A DNA stretch of 64,000 nucleotides, from the NCBI GenBank assembly GCA_959347315.1, contig OY365818.1:7278305-7342304 (forward strand), written 5' to 3'. A program made the translations under genes and the position numbers. The stretch comes from Bimastos eiseni (Eukaryota > Annelida > Clitellata > Crassiclitellata > Lumbricidae). Positions 41,401 through 53,400 of the stretch are shown piece by piece. How positions within the stretch are numbered: the first letter of the stretch is position 1; every line of letters starts with the position of its first letter. Below the pieces are notes generated by a model that saw only the letters and a list, made by a program, of their open reading frames with translations, was not told the DNA's origin and searched no databases.

Positions 41401-44400
41401 ATTCGACCCTCGTCTGAGGCGTCAGTCACTGTGTATGGACCTTGAGCAAGTCCTTCATGCACAATTGCTTCGCAGTAGGCCTACAACTGCTATTGCGCCG
41501 TCGAGGCGTGTACACTTCTGAGCAAAATATGTTGGAAGAAGGGCGATATCAAATTTCAGAATAAATAAATATAAATACATATATCCATATGTTAACATAG
41601 ATTACAATTGTAAAGGGGAAAGCGTCTAGACAACTATAGGTGAAAAGCCCATGGATGAGTCTGCAACATCATTAATTTTAGCGTAATCTCCACACTACAG
41701 TTTCATTTCTTTCCAAACGACAAAAAACAGTCTAGACAATAAGAGCGGTTTAGCATTATGCACACATAAAGCAGTATGTGGGATAGTGGAGCCACCAAGA
41801 CTTGTCCGGAGATCTATACCTGAGCCCATCTGCTGTTCGTGGGCTGTGGCCCTGAAGCCTAGAGTAACAGGAAAAATCACAAGCCTCATACGATATATTA
41901 GAATTAGTCATGCTGTAAACTGAAATGTTATAGAACAATTATATAGTGCATTCGCAACCCTCTAAAAAGTCTAGAAACATATATAAATCCGAAAGCTCAA
42001 TAATGCTTTGAATTATGTTGAGGTAATAGAAACTATAATTCAACATAGCCATGGGGGTCTTCACATACCTGTTTTCAACAAATAGCCTTATAGGTCATAT
42101 ATGCTGTCTACAAAATACTTGGAGCACCAACTGCCAAAACCAACATAGAAGACACAGGCTAATATGCCAAAGAAACAGCTCAAAATCAAGTTTTATTTTT
42201 ACATTAAGAAAAGCTCAAGATGTCTGCGAATAAGCTTTAGTCAGCGCTGTAAAAACGTCGAGTTTATGATTTCGATTACAAATGTACGGACTCGAGCCTC
42301 CCTCAGGCGGTCACTACACTCATGGACAAAAAATCAATTGGACAGAGCATAAAACAATGGAAGAGGTACAACAAAAGGTGTGAGGAAAAAGACAGACGTT
42401 TCGTGGCGACAATAAGAGGGAAACGGAGGATGTGGATTGGTTGCACAGAGTGGGGACTAGCTCCTGAGAATGATCATAGAGGGAAGGTTGGCGAGCAAGA
42501 GAAGAAGAGCTAGCACAAGTTTCACATTTGCCTCGCCATAAGGACCTTTCTGTCCTCAACAGTGACAGCAATTAAAGGAACATGCATATTCTAATCCTCG
42601 AGTGACATCTCAAATTGCCCTCCAGCCAAAATGTCAGCCCCGAATGCAGACAGATGCATCCAAAAATGAAAGCCGCGGGAACCAGTTTAATCACCGGCGC
42701 TTAGTCTAAATAGAAACGATAGGCTGGAGGGGCGTGAAATCGGTTCCAGGAAAGGATCCAAAGCGATTGGACATGCAGGCAGACAGCCAGACGACTAAGT
42801 TGGTTGGTGTTAAGAATTGAAATGACGAGAGAGAGTAGGCTAAGAGGAAGAATCTGGATAGAATTATTTGCTGTCAAAGAGCAATGTTTTCGGTTTTGAG
42901 TGAAAGAACTGTGTTGAGCTGGGGCAAAAGGCGAGTTCTGAGTAGAATAGAGTAGAATAGAGTAGAATTATAATAGAATAGAGTAGAATACTAAGAAAAG
43001 CTGCGAATTGACGCTCAACAAAGAATTAAATCTGCGGTTTTGAAACAATGGAACGCAACCAACTTGATACCCACTTGATACCCACATCAAGAGGTCAGCC
43101 CAACAAACCCTGACCATTGACTATGTAGCCAATTGAAAGCCTAAGTGTCAGGATAAGGCAAGTTGAAGATTTAAAATGTGTCCCAAAGGTTGGATGCTGC
43201 TGCTGCTGCTGCTGATGATGACATTCGTCTAATTATTTTTATACAATACGCCGGATGACAAAGGAATCCCGGTTAACAATAAAGACAATAGGTCTTGAGC
43301 ACATCAAGAGTCTCAAGGGCATATCGTAGATGATTAGTGGGTTGAAGGACGATTTGACAGCGGGACAGAAGAACGCAACAATGTGGTAGTTTTACCCTTA
43401 GTCTCTTATATTGCTAAAGTCAATGGACTGACTTAGAGTAGATAGGAATTTGAGAATTAAAAAATTTATTACAGAATATTTTTGGCAACAATCGGCGTTA
43501 GGGTTTGGAAACAACAGTCTGAACCTTTGGTTTCGATTTTCAGTCTAACCAAAAGAGTATACACCAGATTATTAATGTCCATCCCAGAATAATGACAATC
43601 TCCTCCTGTCAACCAGCCTCTGTATCATAGGCATAACTTTCCATCATGACGGCAATCTCCGATCGTCACAAATTTTTGCCCCTGTGTTGACATAGTATTG
43701 TCTGGGACATGACAGTATTGTTCTGGTTTCAATTTGTTAAAAGTTCAAGGGGAGAAGTGCATGCATGTGTGTGTATGTCTGTGTGTGTGTGTGGGTGGTG
43801 GCCATATATAATGTATATAGATATATACCCATTACCTACACGTACATACATATATCGTAGGCATAAAATGCAAGCAGAACAGCATAATAAGCATAATGGA
43901 TATTCTAAAGTGGAGTATTACGTGTATTTTTCAACAAATACTTCCCTATTGTGACTGCCAATGGCAACCGGAAGTTCTGCTCCGTCTTGAAGACGAGAAA
44001 GGATTTGCTGTCGTGAAGCCACAGATTGGGAATGATTAGCTTTTGTTAAAAGCCTGCTTTGCTGTATGCTTTTCCAACACATGCATTTGATCGTCTAGCA
44101 TACGTCGAGAAGGCGAGTCTCGATATTTCCTTGGTAGGCTACAGGTCAGAAGGACGCAGATTTGATACCACTAGCCCAATAAAGCAGTCTCATCGTTCTA
44201 CTTTCTACTACAAAATGAGCAGAGGGCAGATGGGCGTCTTGCAGGCTGCCAAACAGTTAAATTAGACTCCTATTAAACTTATCATCTGCTACTGCAATAT
44301 CATGTAATCTTACTGCATGTTCATCAATTTGAATTGATAAAAGAACATTGTTATTTATTATTACAATCAATCGTTCCCATTGTCACTTTGCAAATTGTAT

Positions 44401-47400
44401 CTGCTTACGGGGAGCAAAACAGGAATTAAACGACAGATTTGGTAATCACTAGTAATCCTAGACCTACATCCTACGTAACACATTAATAGCTGGTCGAATC
44501 CAAGTATGACATCTTCTACAAGTACAGCCTACACACAGTCCCTTACGCTAGTCCTGAGGCAGCCGTGGGAATAGAGCACTATAGCAACTTCTCATCCCAG
44601 CCTCGGCTTCTGAAGGCAGGTGGCCAGCCACCTTACCCGCCATCTCACCAACCGCGTACTCGTCATAGCTGGGTTGGCTATGGGGGGATGCAAATGGAGT
44701 ATAAATCTCGAATAAAATGTCTGCCTACCCTATCATACACTCCCATCAAAACCCTGCTATTTCCTACTCTACAATACTACACTGCATGCATCCTAGTGAC
44801 CCTACTTTGAACCATACTTTACCCTACCTTACCTTACCTTCCACAGCTCAATCCTACCCTATCCCATCCTTCACAATACTATACCATCATTCTCTCCACA
44901 ACTCCCCAACCTACCCCAGCCTTTTCTTCATGGAATTACATTGGCCGCAGGAGCGTTGCGCCAGATCTCTCTTCCGTGACAGCCCGATCGAAGACGGACG
45001 CACGAGCCCGACCATCATGTCCGCCAAGTGGAAAATTGACCAACAGTGAAAACCCTCAGACCCTGCCAGGGAGGAGTGCGTTGTTTACGCCCTGTGACAT
45101 ATGCGAGGGGGCCGCCACCCGGTCGGTCGTACACGGGTTGTTTGTTTACGAATCTATGGCGGATCGGACACGGATCTTTTATTTATCGGTCGGGTGCATT
45201 GGTATGCATGAGCTGTCAATTCAATTGTTAGCCCCCAAATATCGAGATGCATCGCCTTTTATTAGCCGAACGAGGTGCGGGGGCCTGCAGCCGAGCGGAC
45301 CGCGGCATGGCCATTGGCGCATCGGGAGGCTCCTACACCGTTTGCGCGAAATGCCTCCCATAAACTATGCCGCCGCATCCTCATTATTAATTTATCCGTG
45401 CCCGATACAATGCAACATTCGTCGGCAGAGTTCGGCATTCTTCGTCCAACGCCGCCGCCGCTCTGTCGCGCTTTGCTGGGTAAACAGAACGAATGGCTCT
45501 GGCTGCTGCCTCTGCTGCCCTTCCACCTACTTCTACTCATTCTACTTCTCTTCCTGCTCCTCCTCTTCTCCTCAACTTCTTCCTCCTCGTGCTCGTAGTC
45601 GTGCAGATGCCAACAAATGTTCCCGTGTCCTTCCAAATCAATTTGCATCTTAATTTCGCAGCCGAGAAGGCAGCAGAACGAACGTCTGGGCTGGCGTGTG
45701 CGCGCCAGATTGGTTTCAGGGCCACCATGATGCCCTGCAACACAGCGACGCCAACCCGAACGTATACCGATACTGTTGTTTCGATCGCGATTTCTTATTC
45801 CGTCGAGTGGGAAAATAGAAGCTCGTGCGGTCGTCAAAACAACTACGACAAACTGGACTTTCTGCAAGAAATAGGCAGAAACGCTTGCGTATATATCGGC
45901 TCGTGAACTGGTCTCCCAGGAACCGATCTGAAACCACACCTGCACAAAACGAGCCAATGACGCTCATTAAGCCTCAGTTGGGAGGAACAGATGCTCTGCA
46001 GACAGACAGACAGACAGACTATGTCACTGTCCGTCTGTCTGTCTCTGAACGAAATAGACAGACAGAGACAGACAGACGACTGGTCTCAAAACGACGACTA
46101 ATGGCAAGCGGCAACAGTCGCGTGCAGCCGCCTCGTGGCAGTCTGTCATCTGAGCCACTTGTACGGGTGTCGCTGCTTCTCTGATGTCACCGGTGACGCA
46201 AGGACCCGTGTCTCTGTCTCTGTCTGTGTCTGTCTCGGCGACAGCAGCTGGTTGCAGGACTTCATATTCGCCTGCCCATCGAAAAGATTTAGTGTCCGAG
46301 CTTCCCAATCGAGTCAATACTACACACGGGCGATAATATATAGACAGGGCTTGTTTGACACAACAGTAATAAAGGTGACAGAAACGGACACTTAGGGGGC
46401 ATGAGGGGACGGTCCCCTTCGAAAATTTCAGCTGGAGGGGTGGAGCTGCGTATACTCCCCCCTATATTTCATAACTATTATAAATTTCTTAAGTGTTTAT
46501 GCTGTTTATGCTTTTTTGCTGCGTCCATATGATTAGGAATTGAAATTTTGGCCGACCAGTCCCCCAAGCCCAAAGACTAAGTCTCCGCCTATGGGTGAAG
46601 ATAAAAGTCCTTCCAATGAAATAGGGATATTTTCGGTATTCTCTCCTCAGCCCTCTTCTCCTTTCCCCTAGCCCATTCATTTCATAATGTGGCGGACAGG
46701 CCACAAGGCTTGAACGAATAATTTTACAGTGTTGGTATAGGAGGGAAGACCGATCGGCGATTTTTAGTTCATTGCATATCTTGCAGACGCATGAATTGGC
46801 TTGAATATAGCCTGATATACGCTGCATCGCTATATATGTGGAGCAGTGGTTCGTACTGCTTCATACGTAGAGTGGTTCTCGTACCGCTCCAGGGATCGTT
46901 GGGTGTTGCCATATAAATACGACCTCTAGTGACAGCCGCTCTCGCGGTCAGGCCGGTGCTGCTTTTCGCTGATCTGGTGGGGTGGGCCCCTCTGCCGTCG
47001 ATCGCAAGACGCACGGTCGCACGCACGCACGCACGGTCCGTGCCCTGATCGTAGGAGTCAACCGGCTGACAGAGGAAAGACCGATCGTGAGAAATGCTCA
47101 CAGGTCTGGGTGCCGTTCGAGAGTGCGTAGAGACCCGACAGAGAGATAGACTGGGAAAAATCCCCGACCGTGCAGACCGTGGGAGTTCTGGTGGTCGAAA
47201 AATATTCTTGTTAGCTACCTAGGTCGGTCCTAGTTACTCCTCACGATTTCCAGCAGGTTGTCGGATACGTGACCCCGTCGGTGGCCGTTAGAAATAGAGA
47301 TCGGGTAAAGCCCCGAGCAACCGAACGTTACATCCAAGTATCTCTTACGGCCACCAGAACTTCTACGATTGCAACCACCGGAAGTTTCTCGATCTCGGTC

Positions 47401-50400
47401 ACTCGAATTTTTACGTCTCTGACAACCTGCTGGAAACTAGCAGGAGTAGCTATGGCCGAACTACGTAGCCAACAGGTATATTTCACGTCCTGCGTTCATC
47501 TGTTATATACTTTAGTATCCTATCACCCAGACTCTCACATGTCTGTAACTCTCATAGACTGCGTTTATTCATCCGATCGTAGGAACATATTTGTACTCGT
47601 CACCTAGAGCTCTGACCAACGATAATGCACCAACTCTCGAAAACTTCGTTTATGAGTCCTCAGACTCGATTCTCTCACAGGCACCTGAGGTAAGTGTCAC
47701 CACGTTACCTCTATGTTTCACACAGACCTGTATTATTATAATCACTTTCTCTGAAGCAATTGTACTCTGTCTCTTATACACTGGAACGAACCACGGACAG
47801 ATCTTTCGAGGAAGGCCCCGAAAAGATTATGCAGAAAGAAGATTCTGCAACAAAAGATACTGCGGCTAGTCCCGCAAGTAGAAACCTCGCGGGGAAACCG
47901 CGAGTCAAGATATTGCAACTAGACATTGAACTGAATATACTTCGGTAAAACGAGAGGAGTAACTATGACTGACATAGGTAGCCAAGTAGAATATTTATCG
48001 AAAGACCGTAAGAGAATAAAGAAGACTAACTGCGGGGACACCGCAAATACATATATTACGTTTAGTATCTCAAGTAAAGATACGCCGGGAAACCGCGACC
48101 TAAGACATTGCGATCAGACACGCAAATCAACAGATTGCTGGTAAACGGGAGGAGTAGTCTATCTGAACCTCGTAACTTAAGAGAACGTTTGGTGTCCCTT
48201 ATTGGCGATAATTTCAGAGTCACAAGATGCCGAATGATACGACATCAGGTACAGAAGAAGAAGAGGCTAGTAGCTTGGAAGGTAGAGAAGGCGAGAAAGA
48301 CTCCTGCCGGTATGATCACGAACCCTGTTTTGAGTACGGCCATCCTCAGAACGTCGACCATACGGCGACGGCGGAATAGGCAGAGTCAGACCTCGTGACT
48401 AATTCGAACGGAATTACCTTTCTTGGAGAAGAGGCCCATCCTTAATCTATACTGGTGAGAGCGATAATCCTGGTAGATATAGAGAGCAACCATTTGGTAT
48501 TGAGATTTGATAATCAAGTGACTCGGTCGACTCCAGACGTGTCAGCAAGCTTGAGTCGACACCGTCCGTTAGCGCTAGGCAGGCGCTTGGGCGGCAGAAC
48601 GCCACAATAACATCCTTCATTCAGATAGGTCCATATTTGCCCTCATTTGACACACGCTTTTCATTTTTAATAATCACCAGAGCTGCTAACTGTGGCTACC
48701 CAAACTCTTTCAGTACCAGTCCCAAGCCTGGTTACGAAAGGATGACAACACTAATCATATTCACTAATTGAACAAAAACGACCTCTGACTTTTATAATTG
48801 ATTAAATACGTCCAAAACAAAAAGTAACCAAAAGCAGGCTTCAGGCACTAATGTTAACCTAGAAATTTCTAGCTAAATACTGGATGAAAATAATGAAACA
48901 TGTTCCTTGTCAAAAATTAACCAGAACGTCGCTCTGGTCCTAATCAAGCTCTGATATAATCATATCCGACCAAAGTTGCTGCCGTGACTGCTGAAGTCTT
49001 CACATGAAATGCAAGGCCCTTCAGTTTTCTAACCAAAATGTTCCCTGCTAGTCTGATTTCAACACAACACTACAGAGTATTGAGGCCCAAGGTAAAGCCA
49101 ACAGCAAAACAAAAAAATGGGTTCATCTCTTTCATCCAGGCTTGGGACGAGAGCAGGAAGATCGGCATACTGCAAACAAGGGCATAACCGGAAATCGGTG
49201 GAAATTGTCTACTCGGTTATGCCCTACTGCAAACCCATTTTGTTTCCACTCTCCCACTCTCGGAGATAAAATGGGTTTGCAGTATACCGAAACCGTTGAT
49301 TATGCCAAATCCCGACTTCGTCCTCAGACTTGTTATTAAAAAACGGAGATGACATAAGGCGACATCACTGGTCCTAATGGCGACCAAGAGATCACATTCA
49401 GCTGGGAAAATGGTCATTAACATGGAGTCAATTCACAGTGAGAAACTACTGAAGCGTCTCATGTCACTCTAAACCCAGCGCCTAACTTATAGCAAATAGA
49501 TAGTCACGTGGATTCAAACACCCAATGAAACAGCCGGAGAGAAAATTAATTATATATACATACGGCGACCATGAGTCATGATGATAAAATATATATACAT
49601 AATTATAAGCATATACATACATATTCTCGTATCCATGCCTCCAGTCACACGATCATCATATAAATGCCCACTTCATGCAGCGGCCGCGTAGCAGTTTAGA
49701 CTAAAAACAATGACGGCGTAGGAGCGAAAAATTGATCGAGATGCTATTTATTTCATAGGTGGAGTATACGCCTATATGTGCACCGGCTTACAAGATCGAA
49801 TGGCGAAGTGGAAAGCTGTGCATATTAAGGAAAACAAAGTCTCCAGCGAAATCCATAGGAGAGCGACGATTATGAACAACTCCACGAAATGAAAACACGA
49901 CGAGCGTAATGACGATAATTATGATTGCATTAATGAAAACAATGCTGGATGGAGACAATGAACGCTGAACAATAACAATGAAAATGCACTTCAATAGCTG
50001 ATAAAGAATGTGAAATAGTAACAACAAACAATAACAATGCAGCCTTGTCGAATCAGCCGACTTCTGTAGCGCCGCCGTGACAAAATCAGAGAACATCAAG
50101 TGACCCGATTTCTCTGTCTCTGTATCTCTGTCTTTCTCTCTCCTCCCCCTCTCTCTCTGTCTCTGTCTATCTCTCTCCCTCTCTCTCTCCTTCTGTTGTC
50201 TCTGTCTCTCTATCTCTGTCTTCTTGGCATTCTCTGTCTCTCTTTCTGTTGTTGTTGTTGTCTGTCTGTCTGTCTTGCCATTCTCTGTTCCTCCTCCTTG
50301 CTTCTCACGAACTGCCAGGTCAAATAATATGTATCCAGCATCTGCGAGCACCTATAGGCATCAAAATTCTGCATATATAACTTCACTGCTTCAGATAGCA

Positions 50401-53400
50401 TGGCAGAAATTACGGTTTCATTAGTTGGGAAGGTAACGCTGAACCCGGGTTCACTGACTTTTTATCGAGAAATTCGACGTGCTCCAAACCAAATAATATT
50501 TATCCAGCATCTGTGAGGTCCTACTGGCATCAAAATTCTGCATAGATATCTTCACTTCTTCAAATAGCATGGCAGAAATTAAGGTTTCATTAGTTGGGAA
50601 GGTAACGCTGAACCTGGGTTCACTGACTTTTTATCGAGATATTCGACATGCTCCAAACCAAATAATATTTATCCAGCATCTGTGAGGTCCTACTGGCATC
50701 AAAATTCTGCATAGATATCTTCACTTCTTCCAATAGCATGGCAGAAATTAAGGTTTCATTATTTGGGAAGATAACACTGAACCCGCCGAGTTCACTGACT
50801 TTGTATCGAGAAATTCGACATGCTCCAAACCAAATAATATTTATCCAGCATCTGTGAAGACCTATTGGCATCAAAATTCTGCATAGATATCTTCACTTCT
50901 TCCAATAGCATAGCTGAAATGAAGGTTTCATTATTTAGGAAGATAACGCTGAAAATGCTCCAAACCAAATAATATTTATCCAGCATCTGTGAGGACCTAT
51001 TGGTCAGGCATTCATTTCATACCCTCAGCATATGGACCGCACTTTGTAAAACATGATGCAATGAGAGAGATATGAGCTTCAGAAGGTGAAAACCAGGACA
51101 TACAATTACTACTTACCATCCAATCTGGTAGCACAACTGTTTCTGCTCGTTCTTTTAAGACTTTTCTTTTCCTGGATATGTTAATGAAATGGTAGAAAAC
51201 ATCGCGTGCTGCAGACCTATGCAGTAGGGATGAACCAAGTTTTTAAAACTCGGATTAATATTAAGATTAAATCTCGGACCCATTGTTTGTTCGGATCGGA
51301 GTATTGTCGAATACTACGAAACTCGTGCCAAGTTTGCATACTACAAAAGTAAGGAATTCTGCAGGGAAGAGAAGTCCATGGCTAAATAAAGTAAGCAAAA
51401 TCGTACGAAACTGACCTCTGACATATAGGTTAGCCCCATAGGATAAGGCGGTGCCCAGGCTGTTTTCCGCAATACACTCATATTTTCCTTCGTCTGACTC
51501 CAGACTGTGGCGAATCTGAAGGCCACCTAGCACACAGATAAAAACGTACAGGTCATATGCGATGAGATTGCAAATGTCGAAAGAAAATACACTAGATTTT
51601 ATATAGCACCATGCATGGCCGTGACCCCTATAATTTTTCTATCAATTGCTCGGGTGAGATCATTCAACATATTGCCCGTCTCCATGTGCACCATGCCATT
51701 TGTATAAAATATAATCTTGGATTTCCTATTTCTTCCCTTGTAGCCTATGGAACTGCTCTTGTGGCGGTGCACCTACTTACCTGTGGAGCCCTACTGTCCT
51801 GTTGCCGGTAAAAGAAATGCTGGGCGGACACTGCACTCTTCCTCTTGTCCCTTTCTATCGAACCACTATCGTGCCTACTAGGTTGTGGACCTGGCTGCTT
51901 GGAAGAGCCACCCATTGGATCTTCGACTCATGCATAAGAACTCTCTACCATATTTTTATTCCACTCTGGAAATCTGTCTTATTTGGCCGAGGTTGGACCA
52001 GGAACGACTCTGAGTAGATTCTTGAAGAGGCAATATATTAAGCTTCATTGATTGATTGATTGATTGATTGATTTGAGAGTTAGACCAAATTTTATATCTC
52101 TGAAATAACCCACCTTCGGGCATTGAACCGCCATCCACAGTGCTTCCGCACGTGTTCTCATACACAGAGGCGCCTGAGACGCCAAATATGCGCTTACCTA
52201 TGTCACTAACCCCCAACAATTGCTTCATTGATTGATTGATTGATTGATTTGAGAGGTAGACCAAATTTTATATCTCTGAAATAACCCACCTTCGGGTATT
52301 GAACCGCCATCCACAGTGCTTCAGCACGTGTTCTCATACACAGAGGCGCCTGAGACGCCAAATACGCGCTTACCTATGTCACTAACCCCCAACAATTGCA
52401 ACCATACTAAGCTCGCATATTCCGACATTAACTTCTCAGTCTTGAGTGCCGAGCAGAATCGTCTTAAGCGAAACTACCATCCAATACAAGAGACCGGTAG
52501 AATGAAGTTTTAAGGCGATTGCTCTGGTGAAAGCAGATTGATGTTTCAGTATGGTTTTCTCAAGATCTAAGATGTCCATTAAGACCGTTTTGAAATAGTA
52601 TGAATCTCGATAGATGCCAGGAAAACTGCTCTCACTCTTCTATTTTGGTCGGCAGAAACCAGAAAAGGCTTTAGTTTTGTGGAAGAGAATAGCAAAGTGT
52701 AAAAGCAGAGGATTATGGAAATGTTGGAACAGCAACAAGATAAACGTAGAGGCGAGACGGTAATGAAGCTGGGGATGAGAGCACCGTCGGAGTTGCAAAC
52801 ACAAAGATATTTTTAAAGAACTTTGATAAATTACTGTTCCTCCTATCGCTTTCATTTTAGCACTCGGAAAGATAAAGCCATCTCCAGGTCATCCAAACGG
52901 AGTAACAGTCCATCACTTTCTGCTGAAAATGTTTACAATCCCATATTTTCTAACGTTTTATCATTGATTTATTTATTCTACAGCTTATAGTGTTCACCAT
53001 TAGCCTATATACTGAAGGAGCATAACATTGGCACTCTGTGGCATATGCTTGCAAAATGGATATAGTGCTCAGAATGTCTCTCCCTCTGTCTGTCTATCTG
53101 TCTGTCGCTCTCTCTCTCTCTCTCTATTAGTCTGTATGTCTCAGTGCGTGCATGTGTGTGCGTCAGTCGTCAATGCGGGCGTGTGTGTGTGTGTGAATGT
53201 CGTTGCCTTACTTATGTACTTACATTACAATCATCTTATCAGTCAGGCTTCAACCAACCAATACTCTCGCTGTTACAAGCACTCAGCTTTTCAAGAACGG
53301 ATTCCTATTCAGAAAGAAAAGATTAATTAGTCTCTAGAATTGAGCAAATTTATTACTTAATGTCGCCCTCTAATTAAGGTGGATCATTACATGATTTAGA

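Noticed and set aside
44976..45957. Long opposed frames of 225 and 231 codons in the CpG-rich island
   Set aside because: No recognisable domain and overlapping on both strands. Low stop density is expected from GC richness. Kept only as a regulatory candidate.
47269..48398. Short plus-strand frames (about 60-110 codons) in the structured segment
   Set aside because: None matches a known domain or has consistent frame conservation among the repeated units, so they are not called as genes.
49788..50351. 187-codon minus-strand frame with a charged Arg/Glu-rich stretch
   Set aside because: The charged part is the complement of a CT-rich simple repeat, and the remainder matches no family.
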